A stretch of DNA of 64,000 nucleotides from Wuchereria bancrofti (taxonomy: Eukaryota; Nematoda; Chromadorea; Rhabditida; Onchocercidae). Made by a program: the position numbers and the translations under genes. Shown here in pieces: positions 50,601 to 58,783 of the stretch (its first letter is position 1; the number at the start of each line of letters is the position of its first letter). The notes under the pieces were generated by a model. It was not told where the DNA came from, searched no databases, and saw nothing but the letters and a program-made list of their open reading frames with translations. The DNA is taken from the NCBI GenBank assembly GCA_005281725.1, contig SSBO01000002.1, positions 324,902 to 388,901 on the forward strand, given 5' to 3'.

Positions 50601-53600
50601 CTTAAGTTGAAATTACAAATTCTTAGAGTTAAAGTAAAGTAGCTTAAGTTGAAACTACAAATTCTTAGAGTTAAAGTAAAGTAGCTTAAGTTGAAACTAC
50701 AAATTCTTAGAGTTAAAGTAAAGTAGCTTAAGTTGAAACTACAAATTCTTAGAGTTAAAGTAAAGTAGCTTAAGTTGAAACTACAAATTCTTAGAATTAA
50801 AGTAACACCTGTACTGATCATTAAATAACTTTAAAAAAATGAAATTCTTTAAGTGATAAAATGAATCTTTTTTTTCATTGTTGACCGATCTGCGAATAAT
50901 TAATGGTTTTAATTAAAGTCAAATATTTTAGAATGAAATTGCTTTCTTCATTAGGAATATAACAATTTGTTTTTTTTTTTGTTACCAAAATGGAAATATT
51001 TGTTTAATTACTTTAATATTAGTCAAATAATATGTCAACTATGGTACTTACTATAAATGCTACATTTACTTTACAAATACTATTTTATGATAGTTTTTGA
51101 TAATTATTTTTATTTCAAATTTTGAAATATTGATGTAATTTTTTTTTCTCAGTCCTTTGTATATGTTAGTATTTATTTTATCAAAAATTAGAACTTACTT
51201 TTAGCTATTAGATCAAAATTTACTATCAAACAATCTAAGAGTGAATCATACTGTAAATCATAGAAATAAAAAAAGTCTGAAAACAATATCAGTAAATTTT
51301 AAAAAAAAAAAAAAAGGAAAAACAAAAATTAATGTATCTTAGAATATGCCATAATATGAAATAAAGTCTAACTGCTTATTTCGTTGAAAATAATTAAGGA
51401 TTGTTAAGTGATAATTAGCTAATTCTAAATTATTCCTACAATTACAATCTTTTTTTGAATAATAAAATGAAGCAAAAAAGTTCAAAATTATACAATTTGA
51501 AAATATATTTTAATTTCCAATCTATTATAACATCTCTTTTTTTTGACTTAAAATTCTATCCTAATCTTTCATTCATTCATTCATTTATTTCAATTCTTGA
51601 GTTTTTGAAAATTTCAGATTGAATCATGGTCACTACCTTTGGTGGTTGTTCGTCAGAATAATGAAGAATTAAATTACAATGATAATTTAAAAAATCCAGA
51701 AAGTGAACAGTACAAAAAATTGGTCACTCCATTCGAAAAAGGTGTTGCTGAAAGTTATGCAAATACACCTCTCAAAAATGGTTTTGTGGTTGCTGAAGTA
51801 AACAAAATTACTCGACCAAGTGATTTTGTTAAGGTTCATTATTTTTTTAAACTTAGAAAAAAAAGACGAAAAAATTTATGCAATTTTATTTATTCAATAA
51901 TTCAAACTTTTATAAATCTTTTTCTTTTTCAAAAAAAAAAAAATTTTCTTCTTCGTACTTTAACTTATTTACATTCTTTTAAGATATTTTTAAACTTTCA
52001 AATATCAAATTTTTTTTTTCAATTTTTTTATGAATTTTTTTTTCTTGGCTAAATACCAATTATAGCAAAAGAATCGCAATTACTTAAATTGAATAATTTG
52101 ATAAAAATTAAACGTTGATATTATATTGACGAGAATTTTTTTTTTTTTTTGAATGATTTTGCTAATAATACAATTTCACTTTAACGTTTCATTTAGTGAT
52201 TTATTTGTTGTATTTATTTATTTATTTTAGCAATGGGATAAAGGAATTTTGTACAATTTTACGGCTAATTTCGTACGCGGTAGTGTCGCATCACCTGAAA
52301 GCGTTTTTACCGAACTTTTGAAGTATATTACTCAACGGAATAATTTTGAAGTTGGTAGCATTCTCTCTTGATATGATATCATAATTTAAATATACCAGGT
52401 TAATTCTACTAAAATATAAAGTCAATTTCTGATAAATTACCGGAAATAGATAATACCGGCACATGTGTTGAATTTTTTCTTTTCCGGTTGATAAAAGCAG
52501 AGATTTTTTGTTTTCAGGTTGGTAGAAGCAAACAATTCATTAGTCCATCTCAAGCAAATCCTTTTGATAATTGTTATAAAAGTGATTGTCATCCGGATGC
52601 AAAGTGTACTGCTACTTCTACCGGTTATACGTAAGTTAATTGCACTTTTAAATAAATATCATTTCTTTTTTTTTCCGAATATATTAATGAATTATTATTA
52701 TTAATATTATAGTATTATTATAAAATATTATTATTATTAATAATTACAAACAGTTTTTAACACTATAAAAGTTCTTTTTTTCCTGAAACATTCACACCAC
52801 ATGGTCATAGCAATTTTTTCCGAAATTTTCGAAAAAAAAAGCAATAATTATCAATAATCATTAATAATCGATAATGAATAAATAAATTAATAATCGATAA
52901 TGAACAAATAAATTAATAATTGATAATGAATAAATAAATTAATAATTGATAATGAATAAATAAATTAATAATTGATAATGAATAAATAAATTAATAATTG
53001 ATAATGAATAAATAAATTAATATAATGAAAATGCAATAAGATTATGGTATTTGAATAAAAAATTTTAGATCTTACTTGCTTGAGTAATTTCTAAAAGAAG
53101 TATTTACAGTTTAGAAATTGTTTCCATGTTAAAAAGTAAAGAAAATTTTAATTGGAAATTTTTTATTGTATTTGCGCAAAAATTACATTTTGCGCTGTAA
53201 ATGTATGTAATACAAATTTTTGCAGATGTCAATGTCCGGAAACACATCGTGACCTGAATCCGTTAAATCCCGGACATGATTGTTTAAGTTATACTGGTGT
53301 AAATGAATGTGAACGAAAAGAATGGAATGAATGTGATGAGAATGCTCGATGTATCGATCAAGATCACCTGTACAGGTAAACTTACTTCTTATTTTAAAAT
53401 ACAAAAATGCAAAATTTAAAACGAGTATTAATTTTAATCAAAAAAATTCATTTTTTCTCTTTTAGTTTTAAAGTATGCATTTGAAATTTTTAATATTTGA
53501 AGTCTTTTTTTTTTTTTTTTTGTTTTAAAATATGCAGATAAGTAAATTTAATTTTACCTTTGCAAAGATGTGATTGTAAAAAGAATGAATTTGCAGGTGT

Positions 53601-56600
53601 GAATGCATAAAACCATTTGTTAATGCAGCACCACATGGAAAATTGCCTGGTTCAGTATGTCGTATTGATTATTGCTCTGATGTCAACTTTTGTCCTGCAA
53701 ATACTACCTGTCAAAATGGAGAAGGAGAGGTCAGAAGTCAATTTATTTGCAATCAAATTTGATTGAAATATTTAAAAAAAAAGCTTTGATTTAAATGATA
53801 TAGGAAATTATAAAAACTACAAATGGGAATATTCTTTGAATATGTTATTTAAATTTCTATGTTAAACTAAGCTTTCACTTAGTGATATAAAATGAAATTT
53901 GATGAAGGAAAAAAAACAAACAAACGATGACGATGAGAGGAATTTAATTGAAATTTAACTTCAAACTATACCAACTTTTTCTTTTTTTTAAATTGAAATT
54001 TAACTTTAAATTATGCTAACCTTTTTTTTGAAGGCTCATTGCGTATGCAAAGAAGGTTACGTGGATATTCGACCTAGTTTATCTCAAAATCAAGTTAATT
54101 ATCCTGAAATGATACATTGTGTACTACTGCAAGATGTCAACGAATGCGCTCTTGGTCTTACCAATTGTAGTGCAGTGGCAATTTGTACTGATTTACGAAT
54201 TGGATATGAATGTCATTGCCCGAATGGGTGGGTAAATTTAAAAAAAAACATAAATAACTCTCAATAAAATCAAATTAGATGTTTTGAAAAAAAGAAATTT
54301 TTTTAATTTCTTTCCTTGTTAACTTTTTGCGACTGTAAGCAGTCGTTAATAGATTTTAATAAATGTCATGCATTATTTACTTAAATATGATTTGACCTTT
54401 GTGCTTCCAGATTTGGGATGGAATTTCCAACTGCTTCCAAATGTTTTACCACATTTTAATTACTGTATGGCTTTAAGGATGGGTAAATTAGAGGCTTTAA
54501 GGATGGGTAAATTAGAGTCTCTTTCTAAGCTGTGGGTTATGTCTAGGTCAATTTTCAATGTCTACTAAATGATGTGCTGAATTGCTAAGTTTTTAACTGA
54601 ATGATGGGACATTGAAACTACTCAAACTATCGGTTAAGAATAGAGAATTTATCTGTGACAAAAGAGTCAGTCATTTGAGCAGCTCAGATATGACCTATGA
54701 ACTTTACATGTTAATATCTGAACACTAATTTCAAAGCTTTGTAGAATCCTCCTCTGTAGTTTCGGATATTTGCGCATGATTGAATCTTTTACATAGATTA
54801 ACCCATCATTTGCTCTTGATATTTTTGTTTGCAAGATGAAAAACTATTTTGCTTGTAAACTAGGTTGGATTAACTAGGTATGATTGATAAGTAATTCTTC
54901 TTTCTTGAATTCTTTCTTGAATTTTGAATTTGTACTGCCAAACGCTATTTCTGATGAGTTGCTAGAATGCTGCAAGGAAAGATCCTGCCGAATGATCTGC
55001 AAGTCTGGTTTGTAAATTTACCTGGAAATTGTCTCTTACTATAGCAATTTTAAATTTATTAACTTTCAGTTTCTTCCTTGGAATGTCATCTCTTTTAGAT
55101 TTAGCTTAGAAGTTGAGCCTGAGCTTGCATCACACAAAATGGCGGTGTTTGACACTGTGTAGTTGGCATATTACTCGGCTATAAAGAATACTACGCACTA
55201 AAATGTAGTGTTCGTTATGGCCCAATCTTTGATCTAGGATACATCCAAGTCTTTTTTAGGCTACTATCTTTTGGTTGAAAAATGTGGTGTCTGGGGTCAT
55301 AGGTTTGCGCAAAACTTTAGCACGAGATGACCTTTCAACACTACTCCTTGCATTGTTAGGCTTCAAAGTTCTTTCTTACTTTGGCATTGAAGTCACCTAG
55401 GATTATGAAACTTTACGAGGACTTTTTGGATAAAAGATAAGACAGTAATGATCTGTGTAGAATTTGACTTTTTTTTTTCTTTGGGAGCTTGAAGGTTAAG
55501 GCATCTTATTTTGAAGTGAAAGATTTAGGGAGATAATGCGACCAGAATGATCTATTGATAAGTTAAGTTTGAAGGCTCCAATTATCTGACCAGAAGTTTC
55601 CGCACTTTCTTCGAGACTACCTTCTTCATATAGGCGAATTTCACTAAGCAGCAATGTCAAATTTAACTGGTGACAAGTGACAATTTGTGGACATTAGAGC
55701 AGAACGACAATGAGGACATCAATTATAAGCACTGTTAAGCATAACTCAGACCGTATGAAACAAGCTGCTCTCCTTGAAAAAGGTTGCTTGGTCATTCAGA
55801 ATGCTGCCGAAAAGAATTGTTGTTCTCGAGGTCAATCTCGAGCTATTATTAATCCTGGATCACTTGCATGCAGAGATCGGTCTTTGACTTTCAGTGCACC
55901 TTACACCTGTTGTTTCGTCTCCCACACCTGTTGCTAAAAAGAGAAAGCTTGAATGATGTTAACAAAATTTTCAATTCGTAGATCTGTTTAGAATATTCTT
56001 GTCGTAGACGAACGACTTTCCATGGCTAAGAAGCTCTATGAAGTGACAGTTATCGTTCACCTAAGATCATTGATCTAAAGCTAAAATGAGTTCATCCCAT
56101 CCATGGACACACTTTGAGTAACCTTTCAGTTGAAACTTGTCTGATTTAAGAAATCCTACCGGAAGCATATGGCATAACTCGCAGCTTCATCAGGTCACAT
56201 AAGTTTCTCTCCTATGACATAGATGACATTTAATTAATAAATATTTTAATTAATTGATATTTTAATTAATAGATATTTGGATGGTAATCCAAGTGAACCT
56301 GGTCGAATATGTGCAGCACAATTGTGTGGCTTATGTAACGGTCATGGTGATTGCATATATAATGAAGCGACAAAAAATGTGACATGTTCATGTGTTGGTG
56401 GTTACACCGGCGAATTTTGCGAAATTGAACCATCTAAGACACTACTGTTACTCTTCCTGATCTTGGCTACTTTATTATTACTTTTGTCACTTTGTCTTTG
56501 CATGTATTTCTGCTCGAGACTTCGGTATGTGTGCCATATCATTACTGTTTTTTCATTTAATTATGATTATAATTAGAAAAAATTGTCGAAATGACTGAGA

Positions 56601-58783
56601 AAATACTATAAAAAAATGATCTTTCATCTTTTCATATAATTAACAAAGTGTTAAATTATTATAATAATTTCACGATATTTTTTTAGATGCTTCCGACGAA
56701 GACCAGAAACAAGTATTGGAAGTGGTCGAGAAATTCTCGGTTCCGATTACTACTCCATTCCACGTGCGAAACTAAGACGACGTGAGGTAAATATAATTTT
56801 CAGGTTCAAAAATAGTCATGATTTTATGATTGTAATTGGTGAATTCTACTAACTTTTAACTTTTTTTTATCATCATTTTTTAAAAGATTAATTTTTTATC
56901 TTTTTAGTGATATAAATATTTTATTTGAGGTCGATGATATTGCTCCAGCGGAAGTAAGTAGCCGCCAGTTGCAGCGTTACTTAGGTGATAGCGGTTCCAT
57001 TTCCGGTGAATCATCTGGTTCGTCAGTTCAGTTCGAAAGACGAGTTATTACTGATATCACAACACATGAAATTAAAAGAACCATTTATCATGATCCGGAA
57101 ACTGGACAAGCAATTTATGAAGTTACTGCTACAGCTAGCAGTAACGCAGGAGATGGTGGACATTCACAGGTATCATCGTAGCTCATTTTAGATAATTATT
57201 AAGAAATATACCTTTAATGGTACCTTTATTTTGATCTTTTGCTCTGAAATTTGCTTTAATCTGAAAATTCTTAACTATTATCTCTTGTTGTTCGTAGATA
57301 AAATATTTGTCTAAATTTTAAGTTTCTTCGACCACCGATTGAAATCGAATCCGAACAACATGCAGGTGAACAGTATCCAAAGAACGAATCAACATCACGA
57401 TTAGGCGAAAGTGGAAGAAGTACAATACGTGAAAGTGGATCACGTGATTATACAGCTACCCGAACTACTCGTCAAATGGTACTATTTTCTGCCGTATAAT
57501 TTCATTAATTTCTTGATATTCATCGAAATTTTGATTGAATATAAAGATATTTCAATTTCTAAGGCATATTTCCCAACAAATTTTGATAACAATAGTCGTA
57601 ATTTATTGTTCTCCATAGCCTGTTAATTATTTGTAGTTCCCTTAAAATCAATTTTAATGTTTCAATTATTGCGAAATATCTGATAAATGTCACCTATAAT
57701 TGTCAACTTAATGACTCCAACCTAATTCTATCACTTAGTCTCATTCAAAAAAAGATGGTTGAGTGGTTGATTGATGAAAGTGAACTGCTACACTTTTAAT
57801 GTTCAATAATTTAAATCATTAATTAACTTACATTGTAGTTATGCATGTGACAAGGATAATTTACAGTGATTTGTAATAATTGTAATGGTAAGAAATACAA
57901 ACATTTGCAGATAATCATTATCAATTGATTTTATCATTCATTTTAGACAGATGATTACGATGATAAAGAAGCATATAGTCAAGAGGATGAAATTGATGAC
58001 GCTGTTTTTGATAGAACAACTAAGGTTCTTTTTTTAATTAAATTAATTGTAGTGAAGTTACAGTAACTTATCACAAGGTTACTGTACTTTGTTACAGTAA
58101 TATTTGATTTATTTTTATTCTATTGAATATCTCATGCACTACTGTTTATCAAATAAGGCAGAACTTTGATCTACGTATAAATATATTGAAATAAATACAA
58201 CTGATCATGCTAAATTAGTGATTAAATTAGTTAAATTTTATGCTATTGAGGATAATTTGGATTTTGATAAGTAATTATTTGCCATATTAATAAAACACTC
58301 TAACATAGAACAGTATATTTAGAGAAGTTTGAAAGAAACTGAAATGATATATTGCCATTAAACGAGACATTTGAATATTGGTAATAAGCCAGTAATAATT
58401 AATTTTGTTAGCTATGCAATTAGTTGTTTTTGTTTGAATTGATGAAAAGTTCATTACAAAAAAAATTTTTTAGTATTTGATTTTTTACAGTAACACTTGA
58501 TTTTTACAGTAATACTTGATTTTTTACAGTAATATTTGATTTATTTTTTAATGTTTGAATTTTTTTTGCAATGATATTTAATTTTTATTTTAAACAATGA
58601 TAAAATGTTTTGTTTGAATTGATGAAAAGGTTAGTTTTCAATAGCAGATTAAATGAAATTAAAATTTTACAGCTTTCTACACGACATGATTTCGTGCCAA
58701 CGGAAAATGGACATGGTGGAGTGGAGCGAAGACGCAATGAACTGTCCACTACGACTAAATCACACGAGACAAGTTACTATTAG
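32603..58783 (+). CDS. mup-4: MUP-4-like EGF/vWA/SEA transmembrane receptor
   Basis: A 37-exon gene of 5466 coding nt (1821 aa plus stop); the phase is correct at all 36 joins. In C. elegans, MUP-4 and its relative MUA-3 sit in fibrous organelles (hemidesmosome-like) of the epidermis, linking intermediate filaments to cuticle so that muscle pull is carried to the body wall. The order here is signal peptide, EGF block, vWA (about 441-639), EGF block, SEA (about 1201-1330), EGF block, transmembrane helix (about 1570-1590) and cytoplasmic tail. MUP-4 was preferred over MUA-3 because no LDL-receptor class A repeats precede the EGFs and the length is near the C. elegans MUP-4 of about 2100 aa. About 24 EGF-like modules are counted. 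Exon positions are given in the domain entries below. Introns carry many private tandem repeats and a retrotransposon relic. Confidence 0.88.
32964..33390. other. Assembly gap (11 N) with duplicated flanks
   Basis: N bases at 33174-33184. The 210 nt before the gap (32964-33173) recur directly after it (from 33185, offset 221), ending in the same poly-T run just before exon 2. This is best explained as overlapping contig ends that were not merged, with a poly-T tract breaking the assembly. Confidence 0.85.
35163..35165. other. Three undetermined bases in a CT repeat
   Basis: NNN inside a TCTC microsatellite of intron 2; probably a small assembly gap. Another single N lies at 42329 in intron 13. 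Confidence 0.9.
35865..36075. repeat. Tandem repeat in mup-4 intron 3
   Basis: About three copies of a unit of about 75-85 nt containing CTGATAACTTATCATAACAG and TTTAAAATTTAT. Found only in this intron (35777-36146). Confidence 0.7.
36596..36640. repeat. CT microsatellite in mup-4 intron 4
   Basis: CTCTCCCTCTCT run with CCC interruptions. Confidence 0.85.
37255..37670. repeat. Tandem repeat in mup-4 intron 4, about four copies of about 105 nt
   Basis: The unit includes TTTTTTCATTAAAAGCTAATTA, shortened here as TTCATTAAAAGCTAATTA, then AACAATTTAATTATTTAATA and ATAAGTAAGTACAA. It ends 15 nt before the acceptor of exon 5, so part of the array may touch the branch-point region. Confidence 0.8.
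39291..40016. repeat. Minisatellite, six copies of 129-130 nt, mup-4 intron 9
   Basis: Copies start at 39291, 39421, 39551, 39680, 39810 and 39939. The core contains ACCACACGTTTTCATACG, TAAATTTTTTAAAGGTACCA and AAGACTAGAAATGTAAGAAC. Copies 2-6 differ by few bases and a 3-nt indel, so the spread is recent. Minus-strand open frames over the array only reflect the period. Confidence 0.95.
40247..42204 (+). other. mup-4-like exons 10-13: von Willebrand A domain
   Basis: Exons: 40247-40322, 40513-40670, 41361-41605 and 42088-42204. The MIDAS metal site is complete: DLVFLIDGSGSIG gives D-x-S-x-S, Thr lies in LTGATKTGEAI, and Asp in IVIVITDGRSQDDV. The sequences VGVVQFS and LFAIGV are the usual core strands. 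The domain can be expected to bind a divalent ion and an extracellular ligand; the ligand is not shown by the sequence. Confidence 0.93.
40780..41285. repeat. Irregular tandem repeat in mup-4 intron 11
   Basis: Units of AATATTAAACTTATCAATAA, TCTCTACAAATGATATC and ACATTTATAATCTTTGTAAG alternate in several orders over 500 nt between exons 11 and 12. Confidence 0.85.
43105..43290. repeat. 41-nt minisatellite with palindromes, mup-4 intron 13
   Basis: Four copies (ATAGTG at 43130, 43171, 43212 and 43253). Each unit contains the perfect palindrome AGTGTTAACACT and the small hairpin TTATC-TTTT-GATAA. The array opens with a 13-nt inverted repeat (43105-43117 against 43128-43140, loop 10 nt). Confidence 0.9.
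43997..44032. repeat. Perfect 16-nt inverted repeat with 4-nt loop, mup-4 intron 14
   Basis: Arm AAGTATACCTATACTT, loop ATTT, arm AAGTATAGGTATACTT. It lies 38 nt after the donor of exon 14 and could fold into a strong hairpin in RNA. Confidence 0.9.
44580..44740. repeat. 76-nt tandem duplication that includes the exon 16 acceptor
   Basis: The sequence from TTTCTGAATTTCAAGAAAAA through the acceptor and the first 16 nt of exon 16 (CGATTGCACGTAAACC) is present twice, with pseudo-exon start at 44649 and true start at 44725. Use of the first acceptor reaches a TGA after 12 codons. Confidence 0.9.
45065..45430. repeat. Higher-order tandem repeat in mup-4 intron 16
   Basis: Basic units of about 40 nt (AGTACGTACGTCAACTT, then CCAGTGGCATGTACGAG and variants) are arranged in a larger block of about 160 nt that occurs twice (about 45085 and 45245). 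GC content is higher than in the surrounding intron. Confidence 0.85.
46690..46960. repeat. T-rich tandem repeat in mup-4 intron 19
   Basis: About five units with TTTTTGAATATCACTTTTTC and TTTTTATTATTATTTTTTTT. Confidence 0.75.
47300..47700. repeat. 73-nt tandem repeat carrying the exon 20 donor, six copies
   Basis: The end of exon 20 (GAAGAATTTGTCAAAAAG) with its donor GTATTG is the first unit of an array. Donor-like GTATTG recurs at 47319 (true), 47392, 47466, 47539, 47613 and 47678, each preceded by a TTTGTCAACAAG-like exon end. The remaining unit is TTTAAAAGTTTTTTACC plus GTTATATTAGCCAA. Confidence 0.92.
49065..49110. repeat. 23-nt tandem duplication of the exon 23 acceptor
   Basis: GAACTTAATTACTTATATTTCAG, abbreviated AACTTAATTACTTATATTTC, occurs twice in tandem, with AG ends at 49087 and 49110. 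The upstream acceptor would add 23 nt that begin GGA ACT TAA, a stop, so the second must be used. Confidence 0.9.
49590..49945. repeat. About 33-nt tandem repeat in mup-4 intron 23
   Basis: About eleven units of the type GCTTATCAAACGTAAAATTT plus AGTGAAATTTA. Groups of units repeat as a longer block of about 180 nt. Confidence 0.85.
50590..50805. repeat. 42-nt tandem repeat in mup-4 intron 25, five copies
   Basis: The unit AGCTTAAGTTGAAACTACAA plus ATTCTTAGAGTTAAAGTAAAGT is nearly identical in all copies. Confidence 0.92.
51618..52630 (+). other. mup-4-like exons 26-28: SEA domain and start of EGF 20
   Basis: Exons: 51618-51833, 52231-52350 and 52518-52630. The segment WSLPLVVVRQNNEELNY through TELLKYITQRNNFEVG has SEA features: a first strand, YKKLVTPFEKGVAESY, NGFVVAEVNK and an alternating later strand (YNFTANFV). 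At the position where self-cleaving SEA domains have Gly-Ser, this one reads Gly-Phe (KNGFVVAE), so autoproteolysis is not expected. Exon 28 then enters the next EGF module (NCYKSDCHPDAKC). Confidence 0.75.
52855..53025. repeat. 26-nt tandem repeat in mup-4 intron 28
   Basis: Six to seven units of AATAATTGATAATGAATAAA plus TAAATT. Confidence 0.88.
53226..56472 (+). other. mup-4-like exons 29-32: juxtamembrane EGF modules
   Basis: Exons: 53226-53375, 53597-53729, 54034-54227 and 56273-56524 (the last also encodes the membrane helix). The modules include VNECERKEWNECDENARC, YCSDVNFCPANTTC, VNECALGLTNCSAVAIC and finally LCGLCNGHGDC to CVGGYTGEFCEI, a classic non-calcium EGF next to the membrane. 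Exon 31 ends in phase 2 at the donor GTGGGT; the join across the long intron restores C-P-N-G-Y-L-D-G-N-P, which fits the module pattern exactly. Confidence 0.85.
54390..55670 (-). mobile_element. Decayed antisense non-LTR retrotransposon in mup-4 intron 31
   Basis: On the minus strand the intron reads, in broken frames, a LINE-type apurinic endonuclease followed by the start of a reverse transcriptase. Seen in order: LLLSEIRLYEEGSLEES (about 55655-55600), SGRIISLNLSLQNK (near 55530), ILGDFNAKV (about 55407-55369, the classic endonuclease motif), a segment in the position of the usual WMHPRS..H..DY..VR block (near 55270-55180), and IWKQLEIP (near 54440-54415) typical of the RT N-terminal region. 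Many stops and frameshifts show it is dead. GC content is higher than the flanks from about 54390 to 56230, so the insertion is probably larger; 55680-56230 is unassigned. Clade not assigned. Confidence 0.7.
56473..58783 (+). other. mup-4-like exons 32-37: transmembrane helix and cytoplasmic tail
   Basis: The end of exon 32 encodes LLLLFLILATLLLLLSLCLC followed by basic RLRRCFRRRPE. The tail exons are 56687-56786, 56930-57169, 57323-57478, 57947-58024 and 58673-58783 (stop TAG). The tail of about 230 aa is rich in Ser, Arg and Glu, with REILGSDYYSIPRAKLRRRE, ITTHEIKRTIYHDPETGQAI, an acidic DDYDDKEAYSQEDEIDD and a terminal SYY. It should face the intermediate filaments. Exon 34 begins after an unusual acceptor, TTTGAG; the stronger TTTTTAG at 56907 would put TGA in frame. 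Confidence 0.8.

Noticed and set aside
39291..50805. CRISPR-like arrays
   Set aside because: Repeats are directly adjacent with no unique spacers, in introns of a eukaryotic gene; these are minisatellites.
55710..55937. 75-codon plus-strand frame with several Cys in intron 31
   Set aside because: No EGF spacing, no splice sites at fitting phase, and it lies in the retrotransposon-like insert.
56902..56929. Exon 34 starting at the stronger TTTTTAG acceptor (56908)
   Set aside because: It would place TGA directly in frame; the weaker TTTGAG site gives an open frame that continues for 240 nt.
32603..58783. Assignment to MUA-3 instead of MUP-4
   Set aside because: MUA-3 has LDL-receptor class A repeats at its N-terminus and is far longer; neither is seen. 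An error is still possible because the two are paralogs.
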